NCBI GenBank assembly: GCA_949286165.1
Contig: CASDZK010000001.1
Span: forward strand, 1 to 64,000
Direction of reading: 5' to 3'
Origin: an uncultured Alistipes sp.
GTDB lineage: Bacteria; Bacteroidota; Bacteroidia; Bacteroidales; Rikenellaceae
Length of the DNA stretch: 64,000 nt
In this document: piece by piece, positions 8,010 to 17,900 of the stretch
Layout: each line of letters begins with the position of its first letter
Position numbering within the stretch: the stretch's first letter is position 1
Translations under genes and position numbers: made by a program
Notes under the pieces: model-generated
The model's input: only the letters and a program-made list of their open reading frames with translations
Databases searched by the model: none
What the model was told of the DNA's origin: nothing

Positions 8010-9746
8010 TTATTGCCCCGTCTTGCGCAACCTCTCTTTTACCTGTTCCTCATCCGCTCCCGCAGCAAGCGCCTTTTTCCAATACAATACGGCATTGAAC
8101 TCTTCCGAAAGCGCGTACAAAATATCCCCGTAATGCAACAACAATTCGGCGGAAGCATTCGATTCGAAAGCGATAGCTTTCTGCATCGCGGCTTTCGCCT
8201 CTTTATAACGGCCCATTTTGTAAAGCACCCACGCATACGTATCGATATAGGTAGGGTTGGACGGTTCGCTGGTCATGACCAACGAAACCATAGACAGGGC
8301 TTTGTCCAGCTCCTCCCCCGCCACGCTCAACGCGTAACTGTAATTATTGAGCGTTACCACGTTATTCGGATTATACTTCAACGATTTTTCATAATATTTA
8401 TAAGCCTGTTTCGGCTTTCCCATTTCATTGTAAACGTCTCCGACAGTACAGGAATAAATGCTGCGAAGAGAATCCTGCGGCAATTTATTAAACGTTTCGT
8501 CCAATACTTTCAAGGTTTCATCGTACCGCTTTTCCGACAACAAAGCACCGGCATACATCAACGGCAAATCATAGTCATCGGGAAACAACCGCACGGCCTC
8601 TTTCGCATAATACAACACGGAATCCGTATTTTTCTTATACGATTCTATACCGATAATATGCTGATACACATCAAGGTCCGGTACGGAATCGGTCAATCTT
8701 GCCTTATACAATTCCAACGCGCCGTCCGTATTGCCTATATTGATCAAATGCTGGGCATACAATTTTCCCGCTTCGGGATCGTCGGGGTACTTGACGGCGA
8801 TCGTCCTGGCCAGATTATCGATATAACCGAAATAATCGACATAAAACCGGCGGGTCTTCAACACTTCATTGAAGTAATTGATTTTTGCGGAAAGCGGAAT
8901 CTGGTCGGATGAAAAAACATTCCCGAGCATCGACAGATATTGCGCAGTCATACCGTTCGCCTGATAATAATCGCAATAAGCCAGCTTCGTATTGACATCG
9001 GTAGAATCGAGCGCCTCCGCCTGACGCAAATACCGAAGCGCCGACGTATCCCTCTTCCGGATCCGGGCATACGCCATATACAACGGATAATGACTGTTTT
9101 GAGGATCGAGCGACATCAACAGCTCCGCATTGGTTTCGGCCCGATCCAAGATATTGGCGTTCAACAGTATTTCCTGTTTGGCTTCCAATAAAGACAAATC
9201 GTTTCCGAACAAAACCAACGCGCTGTCCAAAACGGCCAAAGCGGCGTAAGGCTGACGATCCCCTTCATACAATGCCGCCAAATAACGGTAAGTCTGCAAA
9301 TCGTTATTTTGAATTTTCAAAGCCGCCTTGCAAACTTCTATGGCCTCTTTATAACGGTTCGTACGCCCCAACAATTGGGCGTACTGATACCGATACCATT
9401 TATTGGTACTGTCGGTTTCAGCGGCCCTTCGACCAAAAGGCAACGCCTTTTCCGCATCGTCCAGCAACAAGGAAAGTTGATAATTGGACGGCGCATGCAG
9501 CGAATCCTGTTCCAATACGGCATTAAACCAGGCAATGGCCTGCTCCCTGTTCTTGTCCACCAGCAATGCGCGCATGCCGGACATATAAGCGGCTGTCTCC
9601 TGTTTCTCCGGACCGATCTCTTCCGTCTGCTCAGACTGTTTGTCTTTTACATTTCCGCCGCGCTTCTGGGACCATCCCGAACCTACGGTCCATCCTACCA
9701 GCAAACCTACTACACAACCCGCCCGAACGGCATTCCTTATTTTCAT
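8010..9746 (-). CDS. Exported tetratricopeptide-repeat protein
   Basis: 578 residues beginning with a signal-like segment (short basic start, then VVGLLVGWTVGSGWSQ), so probably periplasmic or outer-membrane facing. After a charged linker the rest is a near-continuous superhelix of TPR-like helix pairs (for example residues about 90-170 and 430-560, with repeated 'A..Y...L' and 'P.N...L.NY.Y' patterns such as NPNNVVTLNNYSYAL). Such proteins act as protein-protein scaffolds; no enzymatic motif is seen. It starts 1 base after the dut stop, so it belongs to the flippase-dut-TPR operon. Its precise partner is unknown. Confidence 0.85.
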   Translation of the reverse strand: MKIRNAVRAGCVVGLLVGWTVGSGWSQKRGGNVKDKQSEQTEEIGPEKQETAAYMSGMRALLVDKNREQAIAWFNAVLEQDSLHAPSNYQLSLLLDDAEKALPFGRRAAETDSTNKWYRYQYAQLLGRTNRYKEAIEVCKAALKIQNNDLQTYRYLAALYEGDRQPYAALAVLDSALVLFGNDLSLLEAKQEILLNANILDRAETNAELLMSLDPQNSHYPLYMAYARIRKRDTSALRYLRQAEALDSTDVNTKLAYCDYYQANGMTAQYLSMLGNVFSSDQIPLSAKINYFNEVLKTRRFYVDYFGYIDNLARTIAVKYPDDPEAGKLYAQHLINIGNTDGALELYKARLTDSVPDLDVYQHIIGIESYKKNTDSVLYYAKEAVRLFPDDYDLPLMYAGALLSEKRYDETLKVLDETFNKLPQDSLRSIYSCTVGDVYNEMGKPKQAYKYYEKSLKYNPNNVVTLNNYSYALSVAGEELDKALSMVSLVMTSEPSNPTYIDTYAWVLYKMGRYKEAKAAMQKAIAFESNASAELLLHYGDILYALSEEFNAVLYWKKALAAGADEEQVKERLRKTGQ

Positions 9747-9747
9747 A

Positions 9748-10203
9748 TCATTCGTTTTCCAAAACTTTAACTCCTCCGGTAGAACCGAAACCTCCGGTTC
9801 CCCGATCCGTTTCAGTCAATGCTTCCACAGGCTCCCACTCCGCCTGTTCGCAGCGGCAAACCACCAACTGCGCGATTCTTTCTCCGGGAGACACTTCGAA
9901 AGACTTGTCCGAAAGATTGACCAGAATAACCTTGACCTCTCCCCGATAATCGGCATCTATCGTTCCCGGCGCATTCAAAACCGTAATGCCGTGTTTTGCC
10001 GCCAGCCCGCTCCGAGGACGTACCTGCATTTCATACCCTATCGGCAATTCCACGAACAGTCCCGTAGGAATCAACGCCCGCTCCAGCGGGTTCAACAGAA
10101 TCGGTTCCGCCATAGCGGCCCGGACATCCATTCCTGCCGCACCGGCCGTTTCATAACGCGGCAAATCGAATGCCGAACGATTGACAACTTTTATCTTTTT
10201 CAT
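9748..10203 (-). CDS. dut: dUTP diphosphatase
   Basis: 151 residues, the length of trimeric dUTPase, which hydrolyses dUTP to dUMP and pyrophosphate to keep uracil out of DNA and to feed dTMP synthesis. The conserved motifs are in order: [15 protein letters not shown] (motif 2), [10 protein letters not shown] with the catalytic Asp (motif 3), GERIAQLV (motif 4) and the C-terminal glycine-rich arm [10 protein letters not shown] (motif 5) that closes over the substrate. It sits 30 bases after the flippase gene and 1 base before the TPR gene. Confidence 0.97.
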   Translation of the reverse strand: MKKIKVVNRSAFDLPRYETAGAAGMDVRAAMAEPILLNPLERALIPTGLFVELPIGYEMQVRPRSGLAAKHGITVLNAPGTIDADYRGEVKVILVNLSDKSFEVSPGERIAQLVVCRCEQAEWEPVEALTETDRGTGGFGSTGGVKVLENE

Positions 10204-10233
10204 ATTCTATCTTCCTAAATTAAACGAATTTCC

Positions 10234-11709
10234 TTATTTTTTTAGTATAGAATGCAAATCGATCTTTTCCCGTCGTACGAAAAACGCTAAAAAAGCCCCC
10301 AACAACAACGTATTAAACAACAATCGGGGCACAACCGCCGGAATATGCACCCCAACGGATACCCCGTACAAAGCCGCGGCCACCAAGGCATACAACCCTA
10401 TCGTCTTCAGATCGTACGGCACGGGATAGTATTTTCGGTTCAGGAAATAGCACAATAAAACCATAGCCGTCTCGCATCCCAAACGGGCATAAGCCGCTCC
10501 GACATATCCCATCGACGGAATCAGAAGAATATTGAGCAACAAGGTAAACACTACGCCGGTAAAAGTAATGAGAATCGCGAAATAAGTCCGTTCGGTTACC
10601 TTGAACCAAAAGGACATATTGAAATAAATCCCTACCAACATGTTCGACAACAGCATCACGGGCACGATAAACAATGCCTCGCGGTATTCTTCGCCGGATA
10701 CCAGAAACTGGAAAATATCCATATAAAAGACGATAACCAAAAAAACCGTCATGGAAGCGATCGTAAAATATTTCAACCCTTCGGCATTGGCTTTTTTAAA
10801 ATCCTCTTTTTTTACTTCGGACAGGAAAAACGGCTCCGCCGCATAACGGTACATTTGCAGAAACAACGTCATCAACGCGGCTATCTTCATCACGCCCGAA
10901 TAAATTCCCACCTGTTCCATCCCTATTCCGGGAGGCAACAGATAAACCAGCAACTGACGGTCGATGAATTCATTGATCGTTCCCCCGAAACCGCCCAGAA
11001 ACAACGGCAAAGAAAAAACGAATATCCGCTTCAACAACGTTTTGTCGATTCCCCACTCCACATGCCTCAACATCGGAGACAACAACACGAAATTGAACAT
11101 GCTGGCCAATAAATTGGCCAATAAAGCATACCCCGCTCCGTAACCGTCTATCCACATCCATCCCAACCCTGCCGAATCTCTGAAATGGGGCAACACGGAA
11201 TAAAAAAACAGACAAAACCCCACATTTACCAACACGTTGGCTATTTTCGTCGTAACGAACAACCGCGTATTCGATTCCGCCCGCAAACGGGCATAAGGCA
11301 TGGCCAACACCGCATCCAACGCAATAATGCCGGCGACAATCGGAATCAACGACGGATGCCCGGCCTCGTATGCGTTGAGATGTTTAAAAATCAAAGGAGA
11401 AAAAGCGGAAACCAATATAAAGAACGACAATCCGGCTACGGTAACTGCCGACAACACGGTAGCATACAATTTTTTTCGGTCCTCCGCCGTATCGCATTTA
11501 CTTAAAAAACGGAAAAAACCGTTTTCCATGCCCGCCGTCAATATGACCAATCCGAACGGAATAAGTCCGAAATAATAGCTGTAAACGCCATACTCCGCAC
11601 CGGACAGTTTCAGCGTCAAATACGGGGTCAAAGCAAAGCCGATAAACCGCGCCACAATCGTGGCTACCCCGTATGTAGCCGTTTGTCCGATCAGTTTTTT
11701 TATAATCAC
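10234..11709 (-). CDS. Polysaccharide-type flippase (Wzx/MVF-like membrane protein)
   Basis: About 491 residues with 12-14 hydrophobic segments; MATE/MVF-superfamily polysaccharide exporters flip undecaprenyl-linked sugars across the inner membrane. The N-terminus KKLIGQTATYGVATIVARFIGFALTP is typical of the first helix of this family. The open frame extends to an ATG at 11838, but the extra 43 residues are basic and not family-like, and a TAAATTTG promoter element lies at 11739-11746, inside that extension. I therefore prefer the GTG at 11709, which has an AAAGGA ribosome site 8 bases before it. First gene of an operon with dut and the TPR protein. Its sugar substrate cannot be told from sequence. 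Confidence 0.8.
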   Translation of the reverse strand: MIIKKLIGQTATYGVATIVARFIGFALTPYLTLKLSGAEYGVYSYYFGLIPFGLVILTAGMENGFFRFLSKCDTAEDRKKLYATVLSAVTVAGLSFFILVSAFSPLIFKHLNAYEAGHPSLIPIVAGIIALDAVLAMPYARLRAESNTRLFVTTKIANVLVNVGFCLFFYSVLPHFRDSAGLGWMWIDGYGAGYALLANLLASMFNFVLLSPMLRHVEWGIDKTLLKRIFVFSLPLFLGGFGGTINEFIDRQLLVYLLPPGIGMEQVGIYSGVMKIAALMTLFLQMYRYAAEPFFLSEVKKEDFKKANAEGLKYFTIASMTVFLVIVFYMDIFQFLVSGEEYREALFIVPVMLLSNMLVGIYFNMSFWFKVTERTYFAILITFTGVVFTLLLNILLIPSMGYVGAAYARLGCETAMVLLCYFLNRKYYPVPYDLKTIGLYALVAAALYGVSVGVHIPAVVPRLLFNTLLLGAFLAFFVRREKIDLHSILKK

Positions 11710-11738
11710 TTCGCGCCGTCCTTTAAAACTTTTCCCGA

Positions 11739-11746
11739 CAAATTTA
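11739..11746 (-). promoter_or_regulatory. Candidate -7 element for the flippase-dut-TPR operon
   Basis: CAAATTTA on the plus strand is TAAATTTG on the minus strand. A start here leaves a short leader to the GTG at 11709. No well-spaced -33 TTG is seen. Confidence 0.45.
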
Positions 11747-11950
11747 ATCTTTTTTACGACAACGAAGAATCCCCAGCCCCGAAAAATCAGACGAATCCCA
11801 TACCTCGACGCCATCCGCAACAAAATACGCCGTTTCAATCATAATCGCTGCATTTTACCCGGCTCTTTCCGGCTTATTCGTATCAAATATGTTTGCAGGA
11901 TAAACCCTCATACGGGAACCGGACAGTCAGGAAACGGAGAGAAGCTTTCG

Positions 11951-11983
11951 TTTGCGGCATTGCGGAATATTTTCGTATCTTTG
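11951..11983 (+). promoter_or_regulatory. Promoter of proS
   Basis: TTTG at 11951-11954 and TATCTTTG at 11976-11983, 21 bases apart, with the proS ATG about 33 bases further on. Confidence 0.65.
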
Positions 11984-12016
11984 CGGCATTCAAACTTATT
12001 TATAATCGATTAAAAA

Positions 12017-13501
12017 ATGGCTAAAGAGCTGAAGGAAGTTGTCAACCGCGAAGAGAATTATTCGCAATGGTACAACAATCTGGTCGTAAAAGCGGGATTG
12101 GCTGAAAATTCCGCCGTGAGAGGCTGTATGGTTATCAAACCGTACGGTTATGCAATATGGGAAAAAATGCAAGGCATTCTCGACAAGATGTTCAAGGAAA
12201 CCGGGCATCAAAACGCCTATTTTCCGCTCTTTATCCCGAAATCGTTTTTCAGCAAGGAAGCCAACCATGTGGAAGGTTTCGCCAAAGAATGCGCCGTCGT
12301 TACCCACTACCGGCTTAAAAACAATCCGGACGGAAGCGGCGTGGTAGTAGATCCCGACGCCAAACTGGAAGAGGAACTGATCGTGCGCCCCACTTCCGAA
12401 ACCATTATCTGGAACACGTACAAAAACTGGATACAATCCTATCGCGATCTGCCTATTCTTTGCAATCAATGGGCCAATGTGGTGCGTTGGGAAATGCGTA
12501 CGCGGTTGTTCCTGCGTACCGCCGAATTCCTGTGGCAGGAAGGGCATACAGCCCACGCTACCCGGGAAGAAGCCATGGACGAAGCCCGGCGGATGATCCA
12601 CGTATATGCCGATTTCGCCGAAAAATACCTGGCACTGCCGGTAATCATCGGACATAAAAGCGAAAACGAACGTTTCGCCGGGGCGGAAGATACCCTGACG
12701 ATCGAAGCGTTGATGCAGGACGGGAAAGCCCTGCAATCGGGGACCTCTCATTTCTTAGCGCAAAACTTCGCAAAAGCGTTCGACGTCACTTTTACCAATA
12801 AGGAAGGGAAACTCGACTACGTATGGGCTACCTCATGGGGGGTTTCCACCCGTTTGATGGGCGCGCTCATCATGGCTCATTCCGACAACAACGGATTGGT
12901 GCTTCCGCCGAAACTCGCTCCCATACAAGTCGTCATGATTCCCATTTACCGGGGCGAAGAACAGTTGCGGGAAATCAATCCCCGATTGGACGAAATCGCC
13001 GCCCGACTGAAAGCGAAAGGCATCAGCGTCAAGATCGACGACCGTGACAACGTCCGTTCCGGATTCAAATTCGCCGAATGGGAACTGAAAGGGGTTCCCG
13101 TACGGTTGGCCATGGGACCGCGCGATTTGGAAAACGGAACGATCGAACTGGTTCGCCGCGACACGCTCGAAAAAGAAACGGTTCCCCAGGAAGGCTTGGT
13201 CGATAGAATCGAAAAGTTAATGGAGGAAATACAACAGTCCATCTTCGACAAAGCCGCGAAGTTCAGGGAAACCATGACTACGAAAGTAGATACCTACGAC
13301 GAATTCAAAAAGGTATTGGACGAAAAAGGCGGATTTATCTTAGCCCATTGGGACGGGACCGTGGAAACGGAAGAACGGATCAAGGACGAAACCAAAGCCA
13401 CGATCCGGTGCATCCCGATAGATGCCCCGGAAGAAAAAGGCGTTTGCATGGTTACAGGCAAACCTTCCTCCCGTCGCGTCATTTTCGCAAGGGCTTACTG
13501 A
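12017..13501 (+). CDS. proS: Prolyl-tRNA synthetase, archaeal/eukaryal type
   Basis: 494-residue class II synthetase charging tRNA-Pro. It lacks the large insertion editing domain of the bacterial (~570 residue) type and instead has the C-terminal extension of the archaeal/eukaryal type. Motif 1 region [17 protein letters not shown], the proline pocket segment RPTSETIIW, motif 2 in [24 protein letters not shown], and motif 3 around [17 protein letters not shown]. The C-terminus ends in Tyr (RRVIFARAY), typical of this class. It is monocistronic with its own promoter and a bidirectional terminator downstream. Confidence 0.97.
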   Translation: MAKELKEVVNREENYSQWYNNLVVKAGLAENSAVRGCMVIKPYGYAIWEKMQGILDKMFKETGHQNAYFPLFIPKSFFSKEANHVEGFAKECAVVTHYRLKNNPDGSGVVVDPDAKLEEELIVRPTSETIIWNTYKNWIQSYRDLPILCNQWANVVRWEMRTRLFLRTAEFLWQEGHTAHATREEAMDEARRMIHVYADFAEKYLALPVIIGHKSENERFAGAEDTLTIEALMQDGKALQSGTSHFLAQNFAKAFDVTFTNKEGKLDYVWATSWGVSTRLMGALIMAHSDNNGLVLPPKLAPIQVVMIPIYRGEEQLREINPRLDEIAARLKAKGISVKIDDRDNVRSGFKFAEWELKGVPVRLAMGPRDLENGTIELVRRDTLEKETVPQEGLVDRIEKLMEEIQQSIFDKAAKFRETMTTKVDTYDEFKKVLDEKGGFILAHWDGTVETEERIKDETKATIRCIPIDAPEEKGVCMVTGKPSSRRVIFARAY

Positions 13502-13509
13502 TATTCCAT

Positions 13510-13561
13510 CATTAAAACCATACGGCTGCGGATGAACGGATCCGCAGCTATGGTTTTAATG
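13510..13561. terminator. Bidirectional terminator between proS and the isomerase-like gene
   Basis: CATTAAAACCAT (13510-13521) pairs with ATGGTTTTAATG (13550-13561), and inside it GCTGCGGAT (13525-13533) pairs with ATCCGCAGC (13540-13548). The A/T outer arms supply a U-tract in both directions. Confidence 0.8.
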
Positions 13562-13579
13562 TTCCGGGAAAGAACGGAA

Positions 13580-14410
13580 TCATTTCGTGGCATCGCACAC
13601 GCCTCGCAAATAACCGATCGATTCGGCCACCCCCGGATGAGGATTGCCGGGATTCTTCTCGAACTCAAGCGACACTTTTCCCCGGTATTTTATTTTACGC
13701 AAAGTCTCGATAACCGGCTTGAAATCGATCACGCCGCGTCCCATTTCCCAAGTCTGCCCTTCTTTGGAAGCCGCGGTTTCATCCTTGATATGAATATCGT
13801 AAATCCACGCTTTGTAACGCTTCATATCTTTCACAATATCCTCGCCCATACGCACGGAATGGCCGAGATCCATGCAACAACCGACACCGAGTGCCGGATC
13901 TTTTACCATTTCGACCACTTTTCGAATATTCGGGAAAGGCGCCCCGTCCGGACCGTGAGTATGAATGGCTACCTTGATTCCCGTTTCCGCCACTTTTTTA
14001 ATCGTATAATCGAGCAATTCGTATTTGGGCACACCGATAAACATATCCGAACCGTAACGTTCGGCATAGGCAAACGCACGATCCACTTCGGCCTCGCTAT
14101 TCATATAGATAGGTCCGAGAATATAACCTTCAACGCCGTATTCGGCGCATTTGGCCTTAAATTCCTTCATCTGTTCTTCGGTAGCATCCAACGGTAGCCA
14201 CCAATCCTTGACCGAAAAATATTTTACCCCCATACTTTTAAGGTATTGAAGAGTTTGGTCAAGCGTGAATTTACGATACGTATATCCGGCCACGCCGATT
14301 TGAAAGTCATCCGATCCGCGACTTCCCGTTACCAACTGCGCGTCGGCCGGTATTACCGAACTTCCCCATAAACACAGGGCGAATATCAAAAAACAGAATT
14401 TTTTTTTCAT
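13580..14410 (-). CDS. Exported sugar phosphate isomerase/epimerase-like TIM-barrel protein
   Basis: 276 residues. A signal peptide (KKKFCFLIFALCLWGSSVIPADAQ) precedes an AP-endonuclease-2/xylose-isomerase-like TIM barrel. Metal-site candidates are visible in the expected strands: AIHTHGPDG, GCCMDLGHSVRMG, WIYDIHIKDE and VSLEFEKNPG, which together give the His/Asp/Glu set of this superfamily. Because it is exported, a phosphorylated substrate is unlikely; exported Bacteroidota members are thought to act on oxidised or free sugars, which is inference here. It is divergent from the haem-motif operon at 14992, with 580 bases between, so shared function is possible but not shown. Confidence 0.85.
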   Translation of the reverse strand: MKKKFCFLIFALCLWGSSVIPADAQLVTGSRGSDDFQIGVAGYTYRKFTLDQTLQYLKSMGVKYFSVKDWWLPLDATEEQMKEFKAKCAEYGVEGYILGPIYMNSEAEVDRAFAYAERYGSDMFIGVPKYELLDYTIKKVAETGIKVAIHTHGPDGAPFPNIRKVVEMVKDPALGVGCCMDLGHSVRMGEDIVKDMKRYKAWIYDIHIKDETAASKEGQTWEMGRGVIDFKPVIETLRKIKYRGKVSLEFEKNPGNPHPGVAESIGYLRGVCDATK

Positions 14411-14991
14411 AAGTTTACCGTATTTAATTATTTAAAGTTTCATCGGTCAAATTTTTCGACTTTCCAGGCACAGTATTCCGGACTACTCCCTCCCCAAAAC
14501 ATTCTCCGTTCGGCAACGGCATCGTCCCAATCCGTACTGCATTTCGTAAAATTTCCGTATGTTTCATCTTGTTCACGAAATTATAAAAAACTTCCAATCT
14601 TATACGATATATTCGTAAAAAACTCCTCAAACCGGAATACACCCGCCCGAATTTCAACCTTCTTTCTCCTCCATACGGTTTGAAACCTCCGATATCCCGA
14701 CCGACGCGTTTTTACTGCTCCAAAAACAAAACCTGACCGCCCTCGAATACTTTCGTTCCGCACGATTCCCCGAACCGTTCACGACAACCTCCATCAGGTT
14801 CGTTCCCAAAATCGCTACCGATTCTCTCCAGAATGTATCCGTTTTTGACAACAAATAATTCCATAAAAGTAACATCATTTGGAAAATTATATTTATATTT
14901 GCATAAAACCACAAAAAGAAACAAAAAAGAAACAATTAAACAACACAAAACAAAACATAAAGAAATAACAACTACCTTACAACTACCTATT
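14411..14991. other. 580-base non-coding region between divergent genes
   Basis: AT-rich intergenic stretch. It contains the -7 element of the downstream plus-strand gene at 14894-14901. I found no TAnnTTTG match for the minus-strand gene and no convincing coding frame; short minus-strand frames here have no family features or ribosome sites. Confidence 0.5.
14894..14901 (+). promoter_or_regulatory. -7 element of the haem-motif operon
   Basis: TATATTTG at 14894-14901. The only upstream TTTG (14878-14881) is 12 bases away, too close for a normal -33. Transcription from here would start near 14908, which rules out the upstream ATG at 14833 as the start of the next gene and leaves an A-rich leader of about 85 bases. 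Confidence 0.55.
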
Positions 14992-17900
14992 ATGACTCAA
15001 CCGAAACGCATCTCCAATGCAGCAAGACATGGCAATATATGGCTATGCCTGAGCTTTTGTCTGTTTTCGGCCTTTCGATTGTCCGCATCCGTTCCCGACA
15101 ACGACAAACATTGGCTGAACCAGTTGAAAACGACTGTGGACCAATGGTCCGCCGATTGGGAAAAGCAAAACCCGAAACCTTCCGGAAACCATGCCGAAAC
15201 CCTCCGGAAAAGAAACGAGAAATACGATCGGGACTACCGGAATTTTCTGTCCGAAACGTTTCTCAATTTCAGACACAACCTCTATCCCTCCTGTTCGGAA
15301 GACATCGCGTTGGAACAGGAAAACCGTATTTGGGACGGTTACACTCCGCGGAAAGGCTACGCTTATCTATATGGACAATATGCCGACCGAACGGCTTCGG
15401 AATTGCGATCGGACTTTCAGGAAACCGATTCCATCACAGGTCTGTTGCAAAGAAGGGAAGCGTTCAGGCTTACCCGGCAAATGAAAGACCTGGCTCTACA
15501 ACTCCGGTTGAAACAACCGGAAGCGCTACGCAATGTCATTCGGCACATGGAAGAGGTACTGAAAGCCGAAATTCCTGAAAAAAACGCCTATCTGAACGCA
15601 GTAACCCGCCTGGAACAACGGAAAAGGGCCTGGCTAGACGCGTTGGACAGAGGCAACGTAACCATATACAAAGAGGTAAAGCAAACGCTCGACCTGTTAG
15701 ACAAAACGCTTCTCGACAATCCCCTGTTAGCGACCGACCGGCTGTTGTACCTGCGCAGAGAGATCAAAGACGCCCGAAACAAATTTCCGGAACTGATGGG
15801 TTTTCCGTCGCTGAATTCCCATACCAATACCAACATCATCAACAGCGGCGCGAACTGGTATAACGAAATCGGCATATTGACCGATCTGGACGGAAAACGG
15901 AGCCAACAGACCTTGTTCCGTCCGGAAAAGCCCGTCTTGATTTCGGATTTGGAAATCAGTTTCGACGCCTCGAAAGTGTTGTTCTCGTCGATCGGGACTC
16001 ATGACTGCTGGCATGTATTCGAACAAAAAATAGACGGCGGAACGGCGGAACAACTGACCTCCAAAGAACTTCCCGACATCAATCATTTCGACGCCTGTTA
16101 TCTGCCCGACGGCAATATCATTTATACGGCCGACGCAACCTATCAGGGGTTGCCCTGCGAAGGCGGCAGCCGCCCTATGGCCCTACTGTACCTGTACGAC
16201 CGAAAAACGGGCGAAACCCGTCAGCTGACCTACGAACAGGACAGCGACTGGTGTCCGACCGTACTTAATAACGGGAAAGTCATGTATCTGCGGTGGGAAT
16301 ACAGCGATATTTCCCACTATTTCAGCCGAATCCTTATGACCATGAATCCGGACGGTACCAGCCAAATGGAATATTACGGCAGCAACAGCTATTTTCCGAA
16401 CTCTTACTTCTATGCCCGGGCCATTCCCGAACACCCGACCAAAGTGGTAGGAATCGTCGGCGGCCACCACGGAATCTCCCGGTCCGGACGTCTGATGATT
16501 ATCGATCCCCAACTGGGACGAAGGGAAGCTGACGGAGTCGTGCAGGAGATTCCGTACCGAGGCAAAAAAGTGGAACCCATCGTCAAAGACATGCTCATCG
16601 ACGGCGTATTTCCGCAATTCCTGCATCCTTATCCGCTAAGCGAAGACTACTTTTTAGTATCGGCCAAGATGAGTCCGGAAAGTTTGTGGGGGTTGTATTT
16701 AGTCGATACCTACAACAACATGACATTAATCAAACAGGAAGAGGGAGCCGCCTATTTCGACCCCATTCTGCTGAAACCGCAACCCACCCCGCCGGTTATC
16801 GCCTCGAAAATAGATCCGGACAGCGACCAGGCCAACGTATTTCTGAGCGACATTTACGCAGGCGAAGGACTCAAGGGCGTTCCCCGCGGCACGGTCAAAA
16901 AGCTGCGGCTGTTCAGTTACCATTTCGCCCACATGGGTTCGGGCGGACACAATACGGTCGGGATAGAAAGCGGCTGGGATATCAAGCGCATCCTGGGGAC
17001 CGTAGATGTGGAAGCCGACGGTTCCGCCTTCTTTACCGTACCCGCCAATACGCCCATCGCCGTTCAGCCGCTCGATTCGAACGGTTGCGCCCTGCAACTG
17101 ATGCGCTCATGGTTCGTAGGCATGCCGGGAGAAACGGTCTCTTGCGTAGGTTGCCACGAACAGCAAAGCACGGTCGTCGCCAACAAATACACGCTGGCTT
17201 CGCGCAAAAAACCCGCTCCCATTACGGAATGGTACGGCAAAGCGCGTCCGTTCTCTTTCCGGTACGAAATACAACCCATCCTCGACCGGAAATGTTTGGG
17301 ATGCCACAACGGAGAGAAACCGGGAAGGCCCGATTTCCGGAAACAGGATACCGTCCGGTACGAAGGCTACTCCAATACGGACGCCCTGTTTTTCAACGAA
17401 ACGGGCTATCTGAACCTGCACCCGTACGTCTATCGTCCCGGTCCCGAAAGCGATAACCGGGTAGCCTATCCGTTGGAATACCACGCTTCGGTCAGCGAAT
17501 TGGTTCAACTGCTGCAACGCGGGCACTACAACGTTACCCTCGACCGGGAAGAATGGGAAAAACTATACGCATGGATCGACCTGAACGTGCCTTACCGGGG
17601 CAAATGGTCTCCGCCCGAATTCCGTAATTTCGATCAGGACTCCCGCAGAAAAGAGCTTACCGAAAGATACGCCCGCGTAAAAACGGATCCCGAGGCCGAA
17701 TTCGACGAGCTGGTCGCCCGGTTTGAAAAACAAAAAATAGAACCGGTCATGCCCGCTCCTCTGTCGTCCACGGATCCGACAGCAATTCCTTCCGTAAAAG
17801 GATGGCCGTTCAGTGCTGAAGAAGCGATTGCCAAACAGAAAGCCGAAGGAGAAACCGGCAAAACCATCGATTTGGGCGGAGTACGTCTTGAACTGGTCCG

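Noticed and set aside
11710..11838. 43-residue N-terminal extension of the flippase
   Set aside because: Basic, not family-like, and contains the predicted promoter at 11739-11746.
14411..14935. Minus-strand frames of 60-93 codons upstream of the isomerase-like gene
   Set aside because: No ribosome site, no domain, low complexity; region looks intergenic.
14833..14991. Upstream ATG extending the HzsA-like gene by 53 residues
   Set aside because: It lies upstream of the promoter -7 element and encodes a lysine/threonine-rich stretch before the signal peptide; ATG 14992 fits the signal.
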